Assembly: GCA_024640445.1 (NCBI GenBank)
Contig: JAHEEZ010000060.1
Span: forward strand, 1 to 16,559
From: Acidobacteriota bacterium
GTDB lineage: Bacteria > Acidobacteriota > Blastocatellia > Pyrinomonadales > Pyrinomonadaceae
Length of the DNA stretch: 16,559 bases
Direction: 5' to 3'
Shown here one piece after another: positions 6,811 to 14,021 of the stretch. The position numbers and the translations under genes were made by a program. Under the pieces are notes generated by a model, which was given only the letters and a program-made list of their open reading frames with translations, was not told the DNA's origin and did not search any database. Every line of letters starts with the position of its first letter. The stretch's first letter is position 1.

Positions 6811-8181
6811 ATGATGATCCTGTCAGCAGATCATGTACTTCCTGTCGCATCGGATCCGATATCCGACGGGGCGGTGCTTATTGATGGTGAAACGATCGCC
6901 GCAGTCGGGACCCGCGCCGAGATCACTCACGCCAATCCGGAAGCCGTACACGAGCATTTTGCGGGCGCGGCTCTGATTCCGGGATTCGTAAACTGCCATT
7001 CCCATCTTGAACTTACCGCCCTCCGGGGACTGCTTGACGACCTCGACCACGATTTTCCCGCATGGCTTCTTAGATTGACGGAGATTCGCGCGGAAGTTCT
7101 TTCCGATCAGGACATTCTTGACTCAGCAGTCGCGGGGGCATTGGAGGGTCTCAAATCCGGTGTGACGTGCTTCGGTGACATCGGGCGGTGGGGCCGTGCC
7201 GGACTTGAGGCACTGAAGACCGTTCGCCTTCGGGGAGTATTGTTTCAGGAGACCGAATTTTCACCCGACAACCGCACGGCAAGAGATGATTTCGACGCAT
7301 TGCTCGAAAAGGTCTCGGCGCTCGACTGCGGGCCTGCAGGCCGGATCGCGATCGGCATTTCGCCGCACTCGCCTTACACTGTCAGCGCGGATCTGCTTGG
7401 GCTGATTGCCGATCATGCCATTGCAACCGGCACAAAGATCACGATACACGCAGCGGAATCGGATGCGGAACAGGTGCTGCTTGAAAGCGGCGAGGGCTTT
7501 TTTGCCGGAGTGTTCCGCAAGTATGGCGTCGATTGGAAGCCGCCCGGAACTCGCGCTGTCCGGTACCTCGAAGACACAGGCGTCCTCCGCGCGAAGCCGC
7601 TGCTGGCGCATTGCACAAATACGGACGAGGAAGAAAGGGAGCTTATAGCCGGAAGCGGATCCAGGGTTGCACACTGTCCGAAATCGAACGCGAAATTCGG
7701 CCACGGCATCGCACCACTTTCCGATCTCCTTGAAAAAGGAGTAAAGGTTGGACTTGGTACGGACTCAATGGTCAGCAACAACGTGTGCGATCTGTTGGAA
7801 GAGGCGAGATTTGCCGCGCTTGCGGCAAGGATCCGAGATCCGGAATCGCGCTTTATACAGCCTGCGGAAGCGCTAAGGCTGGCGACGCTCGGAGGGGCCG
7901 AGGCTTTGGGCCTGGAGGGTGTTACCGGTTCGCTTGAACCGGGAAAGTACGCGGACATAGCGGCCGTCTCCTTTAGGGAAGTTTCCAGGATGCCTGTTCA
8001 CGATGTGAATTCCGCGCTTATATTCGCCTCGCGGGCAAATGATGTGGTGATGACGATGGTCGCCGGTGAAGTGCTTTACCGGGAAGGATCGTGCAGTCAC
8101 ATAGACGAAGGGCGGCTTGCGTCGAGAATGAAGGAGATCGCAGCAAGGGTGGGCTCGGCCAAGACTGAGCTGCAAGGTTGA
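6811..8181 (+). CDS. TRZ/ATZ-type amidohydrolase, probable nucleoside or purine deaminase
   Basis: This cytosolic metal-dependent hydrolase belongs to the amidohydrolase superfamily. The start is the ATG ATG pair at 6811/6814; the product is about 456 aa. The frame stays open upstream, but that part overlaps the transglycosylase gene and is not enzyme-like. Metal and active-site motifs are complete: H63-S-H65 in GFVNCHSHLELTALRG, H186 in SPHSPYT, H213 and E216 in IHAAESD, H267 in LAHCTN, and D318 in GLGTDSMVSNN. The C-terminal GSLEPGKYADIAAV strand completes the small beta domain. The motif set fits the group holding methylthioadenosine/S-adenosylhomocysteine deaminase, guanine deaminase and aminodeoxyfutalosine deaminase (menaquinone synthesis). 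I cannot choose among these substrates, and no menaquinone gene is nearby to help. Confidence 0.87.
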   Translation: MMILSADHVLPVASDPISDGAVLIDGETIAAVGTRAEITHANPEAVHEHFAGAALIPGFVNCHSHLELTALRGLLDDLDHDFPAWLLRLTEIRAEVLSDQDILDSAVAGALEGLKSGVTCFGDIGRWGRAGLEALKTVRLRGVLFQETEFSPDNRTARDDFDALLEKVSALDCGPAGRIAIGISPHSPYTVSADLLGLIADHAIATGTKITIHAAESDAEQVLLESGEGFFAGVFRKYGVDWKPPGTRAVRYLEDTGVLRAKPLLAHCTNTDEEERELIAGSGSRVAHCPKSNAKFGHGIAPLSDLLEKGVKVGLGTDSMVSNNVCDLLEEARFAALAARIRDPESRFIQPAEALRLATLGGAEALGLEGVTGSLEPGKYADIAAVSFREVSRMPVHDVNSALIFASRANDVVMTMVAGEVLYREGSCSHIDEGRLASRMKEIAARVGSAKTELQG

Positions 8182-8221
8182 GCCCTTGCGACGTTTACCA
8201 GACGGCATTGGGAGGAGATGT

Positions 8222-9238
8222 ATGAAGAAGCTTTTCGGTCTTGCGCTTAAAACGGCTGCTGTCGCCGTGTTCGTCGTCCTGCCTCTTGAAGCGGTGTTCT
8301 CTCAGACCGGCAACGACAAGTTCGTTCCTGACCGCGGTCAGCAGACGCTGGTGCTGGCTTCCGGTTCACAGAGTGAGGTGTCCGGGCATTTCGTTTTCGT
8401 CGCTCGGACTTCCGCAGCTCTGGACAAACTGAGCCAGCTTGTTCGCTTGCCGGACGTTGCTTTTGGCACCGACTTCAAGAAGTCGGCGATCGTCGCGGCC
8501 TTCGCAGGTACCAAACCGACTGGCGGATACTCAGTTGAGATCGAAGCAAAGGACGGAACGGCGAAGGTGTCGGAAGTGGCACCGCCCGAAGACGCGATGG
8601 TGACCGAGGCACTCACAACACCTTATTCGGTCGCTGTGGTTCCGGTTGAGGAGGAGGAATCGCTGGTGGTCAAAGTGCCCGCGTTATGGGAAGAAGGCGC
8701 TGAGAACTATCCAATTCTATCCGGTTTCTTCAGTGTTTCGGGCGGATTTGTAGCGACAGAACAAACCTTTGTTGTGACGGGTTCGGTGAAGGTGATGAGG
8801 CACGGTGACCTGGTAACGTTTCTTTCCATAATCGCTGCTTCTACAGATCAAAGGCGCGAACTTACCGAGACTGTTTCGGCGGTCAAATCGGATGCGGTCT
8901 GGATCGCGGACCGTATGGAAGCGGGAAATTTTCTCGAACGGCCGCATCCTCCTTTGAGGATCAAGGCGACCTTTGAGGGCAACTGGCTGAAAATGGCCTT
9001 CGAACCGGGAAAAAGAGACTATGTGGTAAACGACGGTTACACTGCAAAAGGTGAGATCGCCGCCAAGCGAAACCCTCCTGTTTACGAGACGCCACCTACT
9101 CCGGAGGTCCCGCCCAATGCAGACGAACCAACTCCCGTACCCCCTGCAACCGGGGAGACTCCTCCAGCGGGAGCTGAAGCACAACCTCCGGCCGCAAAGA
9201 GCCGTCCACGAATATCGCCGAAGCCTCCGGCTCTCTAG
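8222..9238 (+). CDS. Exported PrcB_C-domain protein with proline-rich tail
   Basis: The start is the ATG at 8222, behind GGGAGGAG, a strong ribosome site; the product is 338 aa. Residues 1-28 are a signal peptide (MKKLFGLALKTAAVAVFVVL, then a cut near VFSQ). Residues about 81-141 match the PrcB_C domain, with the signature KPTGGYSVEIE (98-108) and LTTPYSVAVVP (131-141). PrcB is known from the dentilisin protease complex of Treponema, where it aids complex formation, but most proteins with this domain have no known job. Residues about 165-275 hold a mixed beta/alpha region I do not recognise. The tail from about residue 283 is a Pro/Glu/Thr/Ala-rich stretch, probably unstructured and perhaps wall-spanning. 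It follows the amidohydrolase by 40 bases and ends tail to tail with the AI-2E-type gene. Confidence 0.75.
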   Translation: MKKLFGLALKTAAVAVFVVLPLEAVFSQTGNDKFVPDRGQQTLVLASGSQSEVSGHFVFVARTSAALDKLSQLVRLPDVAFGTDFKKSAIVAAFAGTKPTGGYSVEIEAKDGTAKVSEVAPPEDAMVTEALTTPYSVAVVPVEEEESLVVKVPALWEEGAENYPILSGFFSVSGGFVATEQTFVVTGSVKVMRHGDLVTFLSIIAASTDQRRELTETVSAVKSDAVWIADRMEAGNFLERPHPPLRIKATFEGNWLKMAFEPGKRDYVVNDGYTAKGEIAAKRNPPVYETPPTPEVPPNADEPTPVPPATGETPPAGAEAQPPAAKSRPRISPKPPAL

Positions 9239-10386
9239 TCTTCGTTCGCCGTCTCTTTCTCAAGTTCCTGGGACTGTACTTCGGTCAGATGGATCTCTTC
9301 AATTTCTCGCATCAGTTCGCCTTTTTCGGAGAGCAGGATCGCGATCGGCCTGGTGCTCGGGAATTGGGCGAGGATTATCATCATCATCACCGTTATCGGC
9401 ACGCATAGGATCATTCCTGCGACGCCCCAGATAGCACCCCACACCGCCAACGCAATTATCACGACCAAAGAACTGATGTTGAGCGAACTTCCCATCATTT
9501 TGGGCTCAATGAAGTTGCCGACGATTAGCTGGACCGTGCCGACACCGATCAGGATCACAAAGAAAGGGCCAAGCGTTTCGAACTGCAGCACGGCGACGAT
9601 GGCCGGGAAGATCATCGCTATCAGCGAGCCGATGTTTGGAATGAAGTTCAGAAGAAAGATCAGGAACGCCCAGAAGATCGCGAAATCGAGCCCCACGATC
9701 AGCATCAGGATAAAGCTGGCGATGGCCGTTAGAAGGCTGACAGTCAGCTTGACCGTAAAGTATGCGTGGATCGACTCGTTGATCCTGTCCAGAACGTCGC
9801 CGAATTGGCTGTGGCGTCCGTCATCGGGGAATAGCGCCCTTATTTTTTTCGGGAATATCGCCTGCTCAAAAAGAAGAAATATGACATAGATGATGATCAG
9901 GAAGCCGTTAGCGGCGAATCCGGACAGAGTCGTTACGATGTTTGTCAGAATTCCGGAAATAGCGTCGCCCGTAGCTTCCGAAGAAAACGAGCTTCCAAGG
10001 TTGGTGACCTCTTTCGGGACCTTGATGTTAAGTGTGTTGGCCGCACGCTGTATAAAGTCCGACTCTGCGAGCCGGGAGTAGAAGACCTGAGCGTTCTTTT
10101 GGTACCTCGGAAGGGCAGCCGTCATTTCCCTTGCGTTCTCAGCTATCAGCCCGCCGATTATCAGGAGTACGAAAGCGATCAGTAAAGCGGACAGGGCAAA
10201 GTGAGTCCAACTTGGAAGAAAGCGCTTAACGAACCGGAATTCGCCCAGCCTGTGGGCGAGCGCATTGATTATGTACCAAACGAGAACTGCGATCACGAAC
10301 GGAACCATAAGGCTTTTCGCGATAATCAGCAGGGCTATCACCGCGGTGACGATGATACAGATCGAAGCAAGTCTTACAGGTGTCAT
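9235..10386 (-). CDS. AI-2E/PerM-family membrane transporter
   Basis: This 383-aa integral membrane protein belongs to the AI-2 exporter-like (UPF0118/PerM) superfamily, which includes TqsA-type exporters and sodium/proton antiporters; the substrate cannot be told from sequence. Two early hydrophobic segments (about 5-40) precede a pair near 62-82, then a soluble loop (about 84-145), a segment at 158-174 and a C-terminal bundle (about 210-340). Family motifs are FLLNFIPNIGSLIA (244-257) and NFIEPKMMGSSLNISSLVV (291-309), followed by a Gly-rich helix GAIWGVAGMILCVPI. The C-terminus is acidic (Glu-rich) and cytoplasmic. It starts 32 bases after the SCO gene and is probably in one transcript with it. 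Its TAG stop shares the CTAG at 9235-9238 with the stop of the facing gene. Confidence 0.88.
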   Translation of the reverse strand: MTPVRLASICIIVTAVIALLIIAKSLMVPFVIAVLVWYIINALAHRLGEFRFVKRFLPSWTHFALSALLIAFVLLIIGGLIAENAREMTAALPRYQKNAQVFYSRLAESDFIQRAANTLNIKVPKEVTNLGSSFSSEATGDAISGILTNIVTTLSGFAANGFLIIIYVIFLLFEQAIFPKKIRALFPDDGRHSQFGDVLDRINESIHAYFTVKLTVSLLTAIASFILMLIVGLDFAIFWAFLIFLLNFIPNIGSLIAMIFPAIVAVLQFETLGPFFVILIGVGTVQLIVGNFIEPKMMGSSLNISSLVVIIALAVWGAIWGVAGMILCVPITVMMMIILAQFPSTRPIAILLSEKGELMREIEEIHLTEVQSQELEKETANED

Positions 10387-10418
10387 TTGATTGTGTGGTC
10401 CTTTGTATCCGTCCTGCT

Positions 10419-11321
10419 CTACTTCAGCGTTTTGGTAAGTTCAGATAATAACTCGTCGGCCTTCCATTCATTTCCTGTAAACACCTTTCGGACCTTGCTA
10501 TCGGGGCCGATCACGATAGTCCGCAGCGAATGATTGAACTGTGTCTTGTCCATAGAGTCCACTTCGTACCTCAGTCCGAAGAAGTCCGCCAGCTTCCTGA
10601 CCTTCTTGTCATCTCCGACCGCGAGCTTCCAGATCGAGAGATCCGCCGCTTTAGAATCCTTTCCCAGATAACCCAGGCCGTATTGTTTTAATTTCGCGGG
10701 AGTGTCCTTTGCCGGATCGAACGAAATGCTCAAAAGCCTGATATCGTCCTTCAGCGTATCGTCTCCGGCTATCTTGTTCGCTAGGTCTGAGAAATTCTTT
10801 GACATCAGGATGCAATAGTTCGGGAGAGGGCAGTCGGTGTAAATGAAAGTTATCGCCCACGCCTTCCCGGCAAAATCCTTCGGCGAAATCGGCTTGCCGT
10901 CCTGATCCGTCAAATCGAAATCGATAATGTCCTTGCCGATGGTGCCTACGTCCTCGCGGACCGGCGGCGCCTTCTCATTCACCGACGAAGCGACGATCCG
11001 GGGATTCTCCAGCCAGGCCTGTCCGCTCTCATTGTCAACGACCAGATCCGCTTGTATCTCAGCGCCTTCGGTGAGGACTCCCCAGACCCAGTCTTCCTTG
11101 ATCTTGAAGGGCATTGTCATCGCCGACATAAAGTCTGGAATTTCTTCATGGGCGATCATCACCTCTTTCTTTTGTTTGTCTATCGAGACGACCTTTCCCT
11201 TGATATCGTATCGTTTGGCATTCGGACCCGCCACGAAGTTTCCATTCTCGGACGAACTGCCGCCGGTGCCGCATTGCACGAAGAGAAAGACGACCGTTAT
11301 TACTATCAAAAATAACCGCAT
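10419..11321 (-). CDS. Lipoprotein with CusF-like copper domain fused to SCO1/SenC domain
   Basis: SCO proteins deliver copper to, or keep reduced, the Cu-A site of cytochrome oxidase. The ATG at 11321 follows AAGGAG at ideal spacing; the product is 300 aa. A lipobox LFVQC puts the lipid anchor at C17. Residues about 37-110 form a CusF-like copper-binding domain, with H58 and an MSAMTM cluster (M65, M68, M70). Residues about 125-300 are the thioredoxin-like SCO domain. Its cysteines lie in CPLPNYC (C164, C170), spaced CxxxxxC instead of the usual CxxxC, and the partner histidine is H264 in FNHSLRTIVI. All copper ligands expected of an active SCO are present. The gene lies 65 bases after slt and 32 before the AI-2E-type gene. 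No oxidase genes are visible nearby. Confidence 0.9.
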   Translation of the reverse strand: MRLFLIVITVVFLFVQCGTGGSSSENGNFVAGPNAKRYDIKGKVVSIDKQKKEVMIAHEEIPDFMSAMTMPFKIKEDWVWGVLTEGAEIQADLVVDNESGQAWLENPRIVASSVNEKAPPVREDVGTIGKDIIDFDLTDQDGKPISPKDFAGKAWAITFIYTDCPLPNYCILMSKNFSDLANKIAGDDTLKDDIRLLSISFDPAKDTPAKLKQYGLGYLGKDSKAADLSIWKLAVGDDKKVRKLADFFGLRYEVDSMDKTQFNHSLRTIVIGPDSKVRKVFTGNEWKADELLSELTKTLK

Positions 11322-11340
11322 TGTTACTCCTTATCTGAAT

Positions 11341-11377
11341 GTACCCGTCAATTCTGCCCAATACTGCGGACGGGTGC
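11341..11377 (-). other. Hairpin between slt and the SCO gene
   Basis: GTACCCGTC (11341-11349) can pair with GACGGGTGC (11369-11377), nine pairs including one G-T, around a 19-base loop. It lies in the 65-base gap between the slt stop and the SCO start on the minus strand. No U-tract follows, so it could set the relative transcript levels of the two genes rather than end transcription outright. Confidence 0.35.
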
Positions 11378-11386
11378 AAACCGGCG

Positions 11387-13876
11387 TCACCATCCCCTGC
11401 GGTTGGCGGACGCAGGCCTTTGACGCTCGAGCCTTGCGTCGTAAAGATACTTGTATGCCCTGTAGTTCGCCATTACCTTCCTTACGTAATCCTTGGTTTG
11501 GGTAAACCGTATTTCGGGTACGTACCGGTCAGGGTCGGAGCTGTTCGAGCGTCTGTACCAGCGACGCATGCGGTCCTCGCCGGCGTTGTAGCTTGCGGCG
11601 ACCGCGGCTTGTTCTTCGGGAAACTCGCTGAGCAGCTTTGCCAGGTAATGAGAGCCGAGCAGGATCGAGGTAGCCGGATCGTAGAGATCTTCGCGCACAA
11701 AGCCGGAAAGTTCGACTTCCGCCGCCGTTTCAGTGGCGGTCGAGTTTATGAACTGCATCAGCCCCCTGGCGGCAGCAAACGATTTTACCGCAGGATCGAA
11801 CCGCGATTCCTGACGCATTATCGAAAGCAGGAACCTGGGATCAATTCCCTCACGCGCCGAATATCTCAAAACCTGCGCTCTGAAGGGAACCGGATAGAGG
11901 TTTTCCAGTTCTGCGTCCGGTATCAATTGGATCGGATGATCTTCCGGCATAAGACGCCATCTTGCCTCCGCTTCTTTGACCGAGCGCTTGTAAAGTCCGC
12001 CGCGCCGGTAAAGATCTGCGAGGAGCCGGGAATCTTTAGAAGACACGCTCTGGCCGGCAATTCGGGCGTTTGTCCGGGTAACTATCTCGAGTTCGGAGGC
12101 CCCTTCATCGTAGATACCGAGAAGCAGCAGCGCGTCCGCAAATGAGCGATGATCGGCTCGGGGTTCCGGAATGGCGGTCTTCATTGGCTTATGATCCAGG
12201 ATCTCGGACTGGTCCGGCGGTTTGCTGAGGCTGTATTCAGGAAGTTTGGCGTAGGCTCTACGAAGCAGCCGGGACAGTTCTGTTATGTCAGCCTCGGAAT
12301 CGGATAGACGAAGCGCAGCCGTTGCGGCGAACCTAACCTCCCGGGCATTTGAATCCGACAGTTTTGCCCGCGCGAGTGCGAGATAGCTTTCGTACTGTCC
12401 CGGTATCAGGTTGCCTGCGGGGCCTGCCTGGCGGAGTTCACGAAATCTCTCGGTAGCGCGCCATCCGTAATAAGAGCCGAGGCCGTCGGGCAATTGCGCG
12501 TAAGCGTCGGCAGCGGCATACGGCTTTCCTAGCTTTTCAAGTACGTATCCTCTCAGAAAGCCTGCCTCGATCTCAAAGTCACGGTCGCGAGGCCCTTCCT
12601 CCAATGCAGACTCGATCTCGGCGAGGGCGTCTTCCCAGTCGTTCTGCGAAATATGGATCTTGGCCCTCGCAAAAAACGCCTCTGCGGCGGCCTTGCCTTC
12701 CGGATATGCGATCCGCAGGCGTTCCGTCCATTTCAGCGCCTCTCCCGGTTCGCCTTCGTCCCTGTAAAGGTCGATAAGGTTAAGGTAGGCGTCCACCGCT
12801 CGTTCCGAATCAGAATGCTCGTCAATAAATCGCTCGAACCTTGAGGATGACTCCTTTGCCTTTCCCACGTTGGCGTAAGCCGATGCGGTCTGGTAAAGCG
12901 CGTCATCTGCGATTCGCGCTTCCGGGAATTCGCCCTGCAGCCGTTCGAACCACTCGATCGCGTTGTGGTAGTCCCGGTCCCGCGCATATCCGGTTCCGAT
13001 CTCGAAAAGAGCCGGCGCGGCGCGTTCGCTTTCGCGATGCTTTTCAAAGATCGCCCTGTAGTGCACGCGGGCGGCCCGGAAACGGCGGTTGAACTGGTAG
13101 ATCTGTGCCCTTTGAAAATGAGTTTCCGCGTCGAGAGAATCGTTCCGGCCCGGCACGCCCGCAGCATCCATACGGTCAAGGCCTTCTACTGCCTGTAACG
13201 CGATATCGTCAGGCATCTCCGGATCCGGGTCGGTCATTATCGCCTTGTCGAACAAGGCCCGGGCTGCCTCCAGGTCGCCGACCACAAACAGCGATCTGCC
13301 GGCTGTCGGCAGCAATTCTCTATCAAGCCCGTTTCCGGTAGATTCCGGTCCGTCAGAATCCGCGGGCAGCATCTTTGAACCGATCTCAAGAAAAGGCCCC
13401 GACCGCGCCAGCCTGGCCACCTCTTTGTTGTCCCCGGATTCGAAATAACTTCTGAAGAGTCGTTCGGAAACTGGGGCCGAAGCCGCCGAATCCGATTCCA
13501 ACGTCTCTGCCTCAAGCAGGAAAAGCCGCTCGGCCGGCAGATTGCCCGTTCGGCGCATTATCCGCGAGAGTCGCCACAGGGCATATGGCCTCAGAAGGGA
13601 ATTCGCAACTGAAGCTTCCACGAACCAGCGCGCCGCGAGGGCAGGATCGCCCGAATTTTCAGAGGTTCGTCCCGCAAGATACGCAAAACCGTTCGCGTTG
13701 AAGATCTGGGGTTCCTGTTTCTTCAGAGTACCGATCGAAGAAAGCACCTCAGGGGCATCTCCCGAGTTGTAGGCCTTCGCGATATACCAATAAACAGAGC
13801 CGGTTTCCTGCGCGCCAGCGGAAACCGCAAGGAGCGCTGCTATCAATGTCGGGAGGATCCAGAAGCGAAGTGGCAT
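11387..13876 (-). CDS. slt: Slt70-like soluble lytic transglycosylase with TPR superhelix
   Basis: This 829-aa periplasmic enzyme cleaves peptidoglycan glycan strands to anhydro products. Residues 1-23 are a signal peptide (FWILPTLIAALLAVSAGAQ). The middle (about 60-650) is alpha-helical with TPR units, clearest at about 255-450 (for example RDYHNAIEWFERLQGEFPEA), like the superhelical ring of Slt70 but longer. The catalytic SLT domain is at about 670-815: YSAREGIDPRFLLSIMRQESRFDP with E690 as the catalytic acid, RGLMQFI (704-710), and AASYNAGEDRM (760-770). The family's usual length is about 620-750 aa, so the TPR part is extended. The start is the ATG at 13876; a TATAAT box lies 15 bases upstream and no Shine-Dalgarno sequence is visible. 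It leads a probable three-gene transcript with the SCO and AI-2E-type genes. Confidence 0.92.
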   Translation of the reverse strand: MPLRFWILPTLIAALLAVSAGAQETGSVYWYIAKAYNSGDAPEVLSSIGTLKKQEPQIFNANGFAYLAGRTSENSGDPALAARWFVEASVANSLLRPYALWRLSRIMRRTGNLPAERLFLLEAETLESDSAASAPVSERLFRSYFESGDNKEVARLARSGPFLEIGSKMLPADSDGPESTGNGLDRELLPTAGRSLFVVGDLEAARALFDKAIMTDPDPEMPDDIALQAVEGLDRMDAAGVPGRNDSLDAETHFQRAQIYQFNRRFRAARVHYRAIFEKHRESERAAPALFEIGTGYARDRDYHNAIEWFERLQGEFPEARIADDALYQTASAYANVGKAKESSSRFERFIDEHSDSERAVDAYLNLIDLYRDEGEPGEALKWTERLRIAYPEGKAAAEAFFARAKIHISQNDWEDALAEIESALEEGPRDRDFEIEAGFLRGYVLEKLGKPYAAADAYAQLPDGLGSYYGWRATERFRELRQAGPAGNLIPGQYESYLALARAKLSDSNAREVRFAATAALRLSDSEADITELSRLLRRAYAKLPEYSLSKPPDQSEILDHKPMKTAIPEPRADHRSFADALLLLGIYDEGASELEIVTRTNARIAGQSVSSKDSRLLADLYRRGGLYKRSVKEAEARWRLMPEDHPIQLIPDAELENLYPVPFRAQVLRYSAREGIDPRFLLSIMRQESRFDPAVKSFAAARGLMQFINSTATETAAEVELSGFVREDLYDPATSILLGSHYLAKLLSEFPEEQAAVAASYNAGEDRMRRWYRRSNSSDPDRYVPEIRFTQTKDYVRKVMANYRAYKYLYDARLERQRPASANRRGW

Positions 13877-13890
13877 AAAAGGCTTAAACC

Positions 13891-13898
13891 ATTATAAT
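13891..13898. promoter_or_regulatory. Palindromic -10 element shared by slt (minus) and folD (plus)
   Basis: ATTATAAT reads TATAAT on both strands: 13896-13891 on the minus strand toward slt, 13893-13898 on the plus strand toward folD. The plus-strand copy has a 4-of-6 -35 match, GTGGCA at 13870-13875, with a 17-base spacer. No good -35 box is seen for the minus-strand copy. The predicted slt transcript would begin about 8 bases before its ATG. Confidence 0.5.
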
Positions 13899-13948
13899 GG
13901 CGGTATAAAGACAGGATTCTACTACAACGATGAGCGGAAGGCAGTAAA

Positions 13949-13987
13949 CGGCGGACCGTCGGGTATGAAACACCCGGAACGCCGCCG
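13949..13987 (+). promoter_or_regulatory. Hairpin in the folD leader
   Basis: CGGCGG (13949-13954) pairs with CCGCCG (13982-13987); an inner stem, TCGGGT with ACCCGG, closes a seven-base loop, ATGAAAC. An internal loop of about four bases on each side separates the two stems. It lies between the predicted folD promoter and the folD start. The ATG in the loop opens a 17-codon reading frame that ends just before folD. It does not match any riboswitch consensus I know. Confidence 0.4.
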
Positions 13988-14021
13988 CCAAAGCTGCTTT
14001 CGGAAGCCCAATTACTAAAAT

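Noticed and set aside
11339..12145. Plus-strand frame of 268 codons
   Set aside because: It is antisense to the SLT domain of slt, whose catalytic motifs are intact.
13949..14021. ZTP or tetrahydrofolate riboswitch in front of folD
   Set aside because: One-carbon genes are common targets, but the conserved core sequences of those riboswitches are absent; only a simple two-part hairpin is seen.
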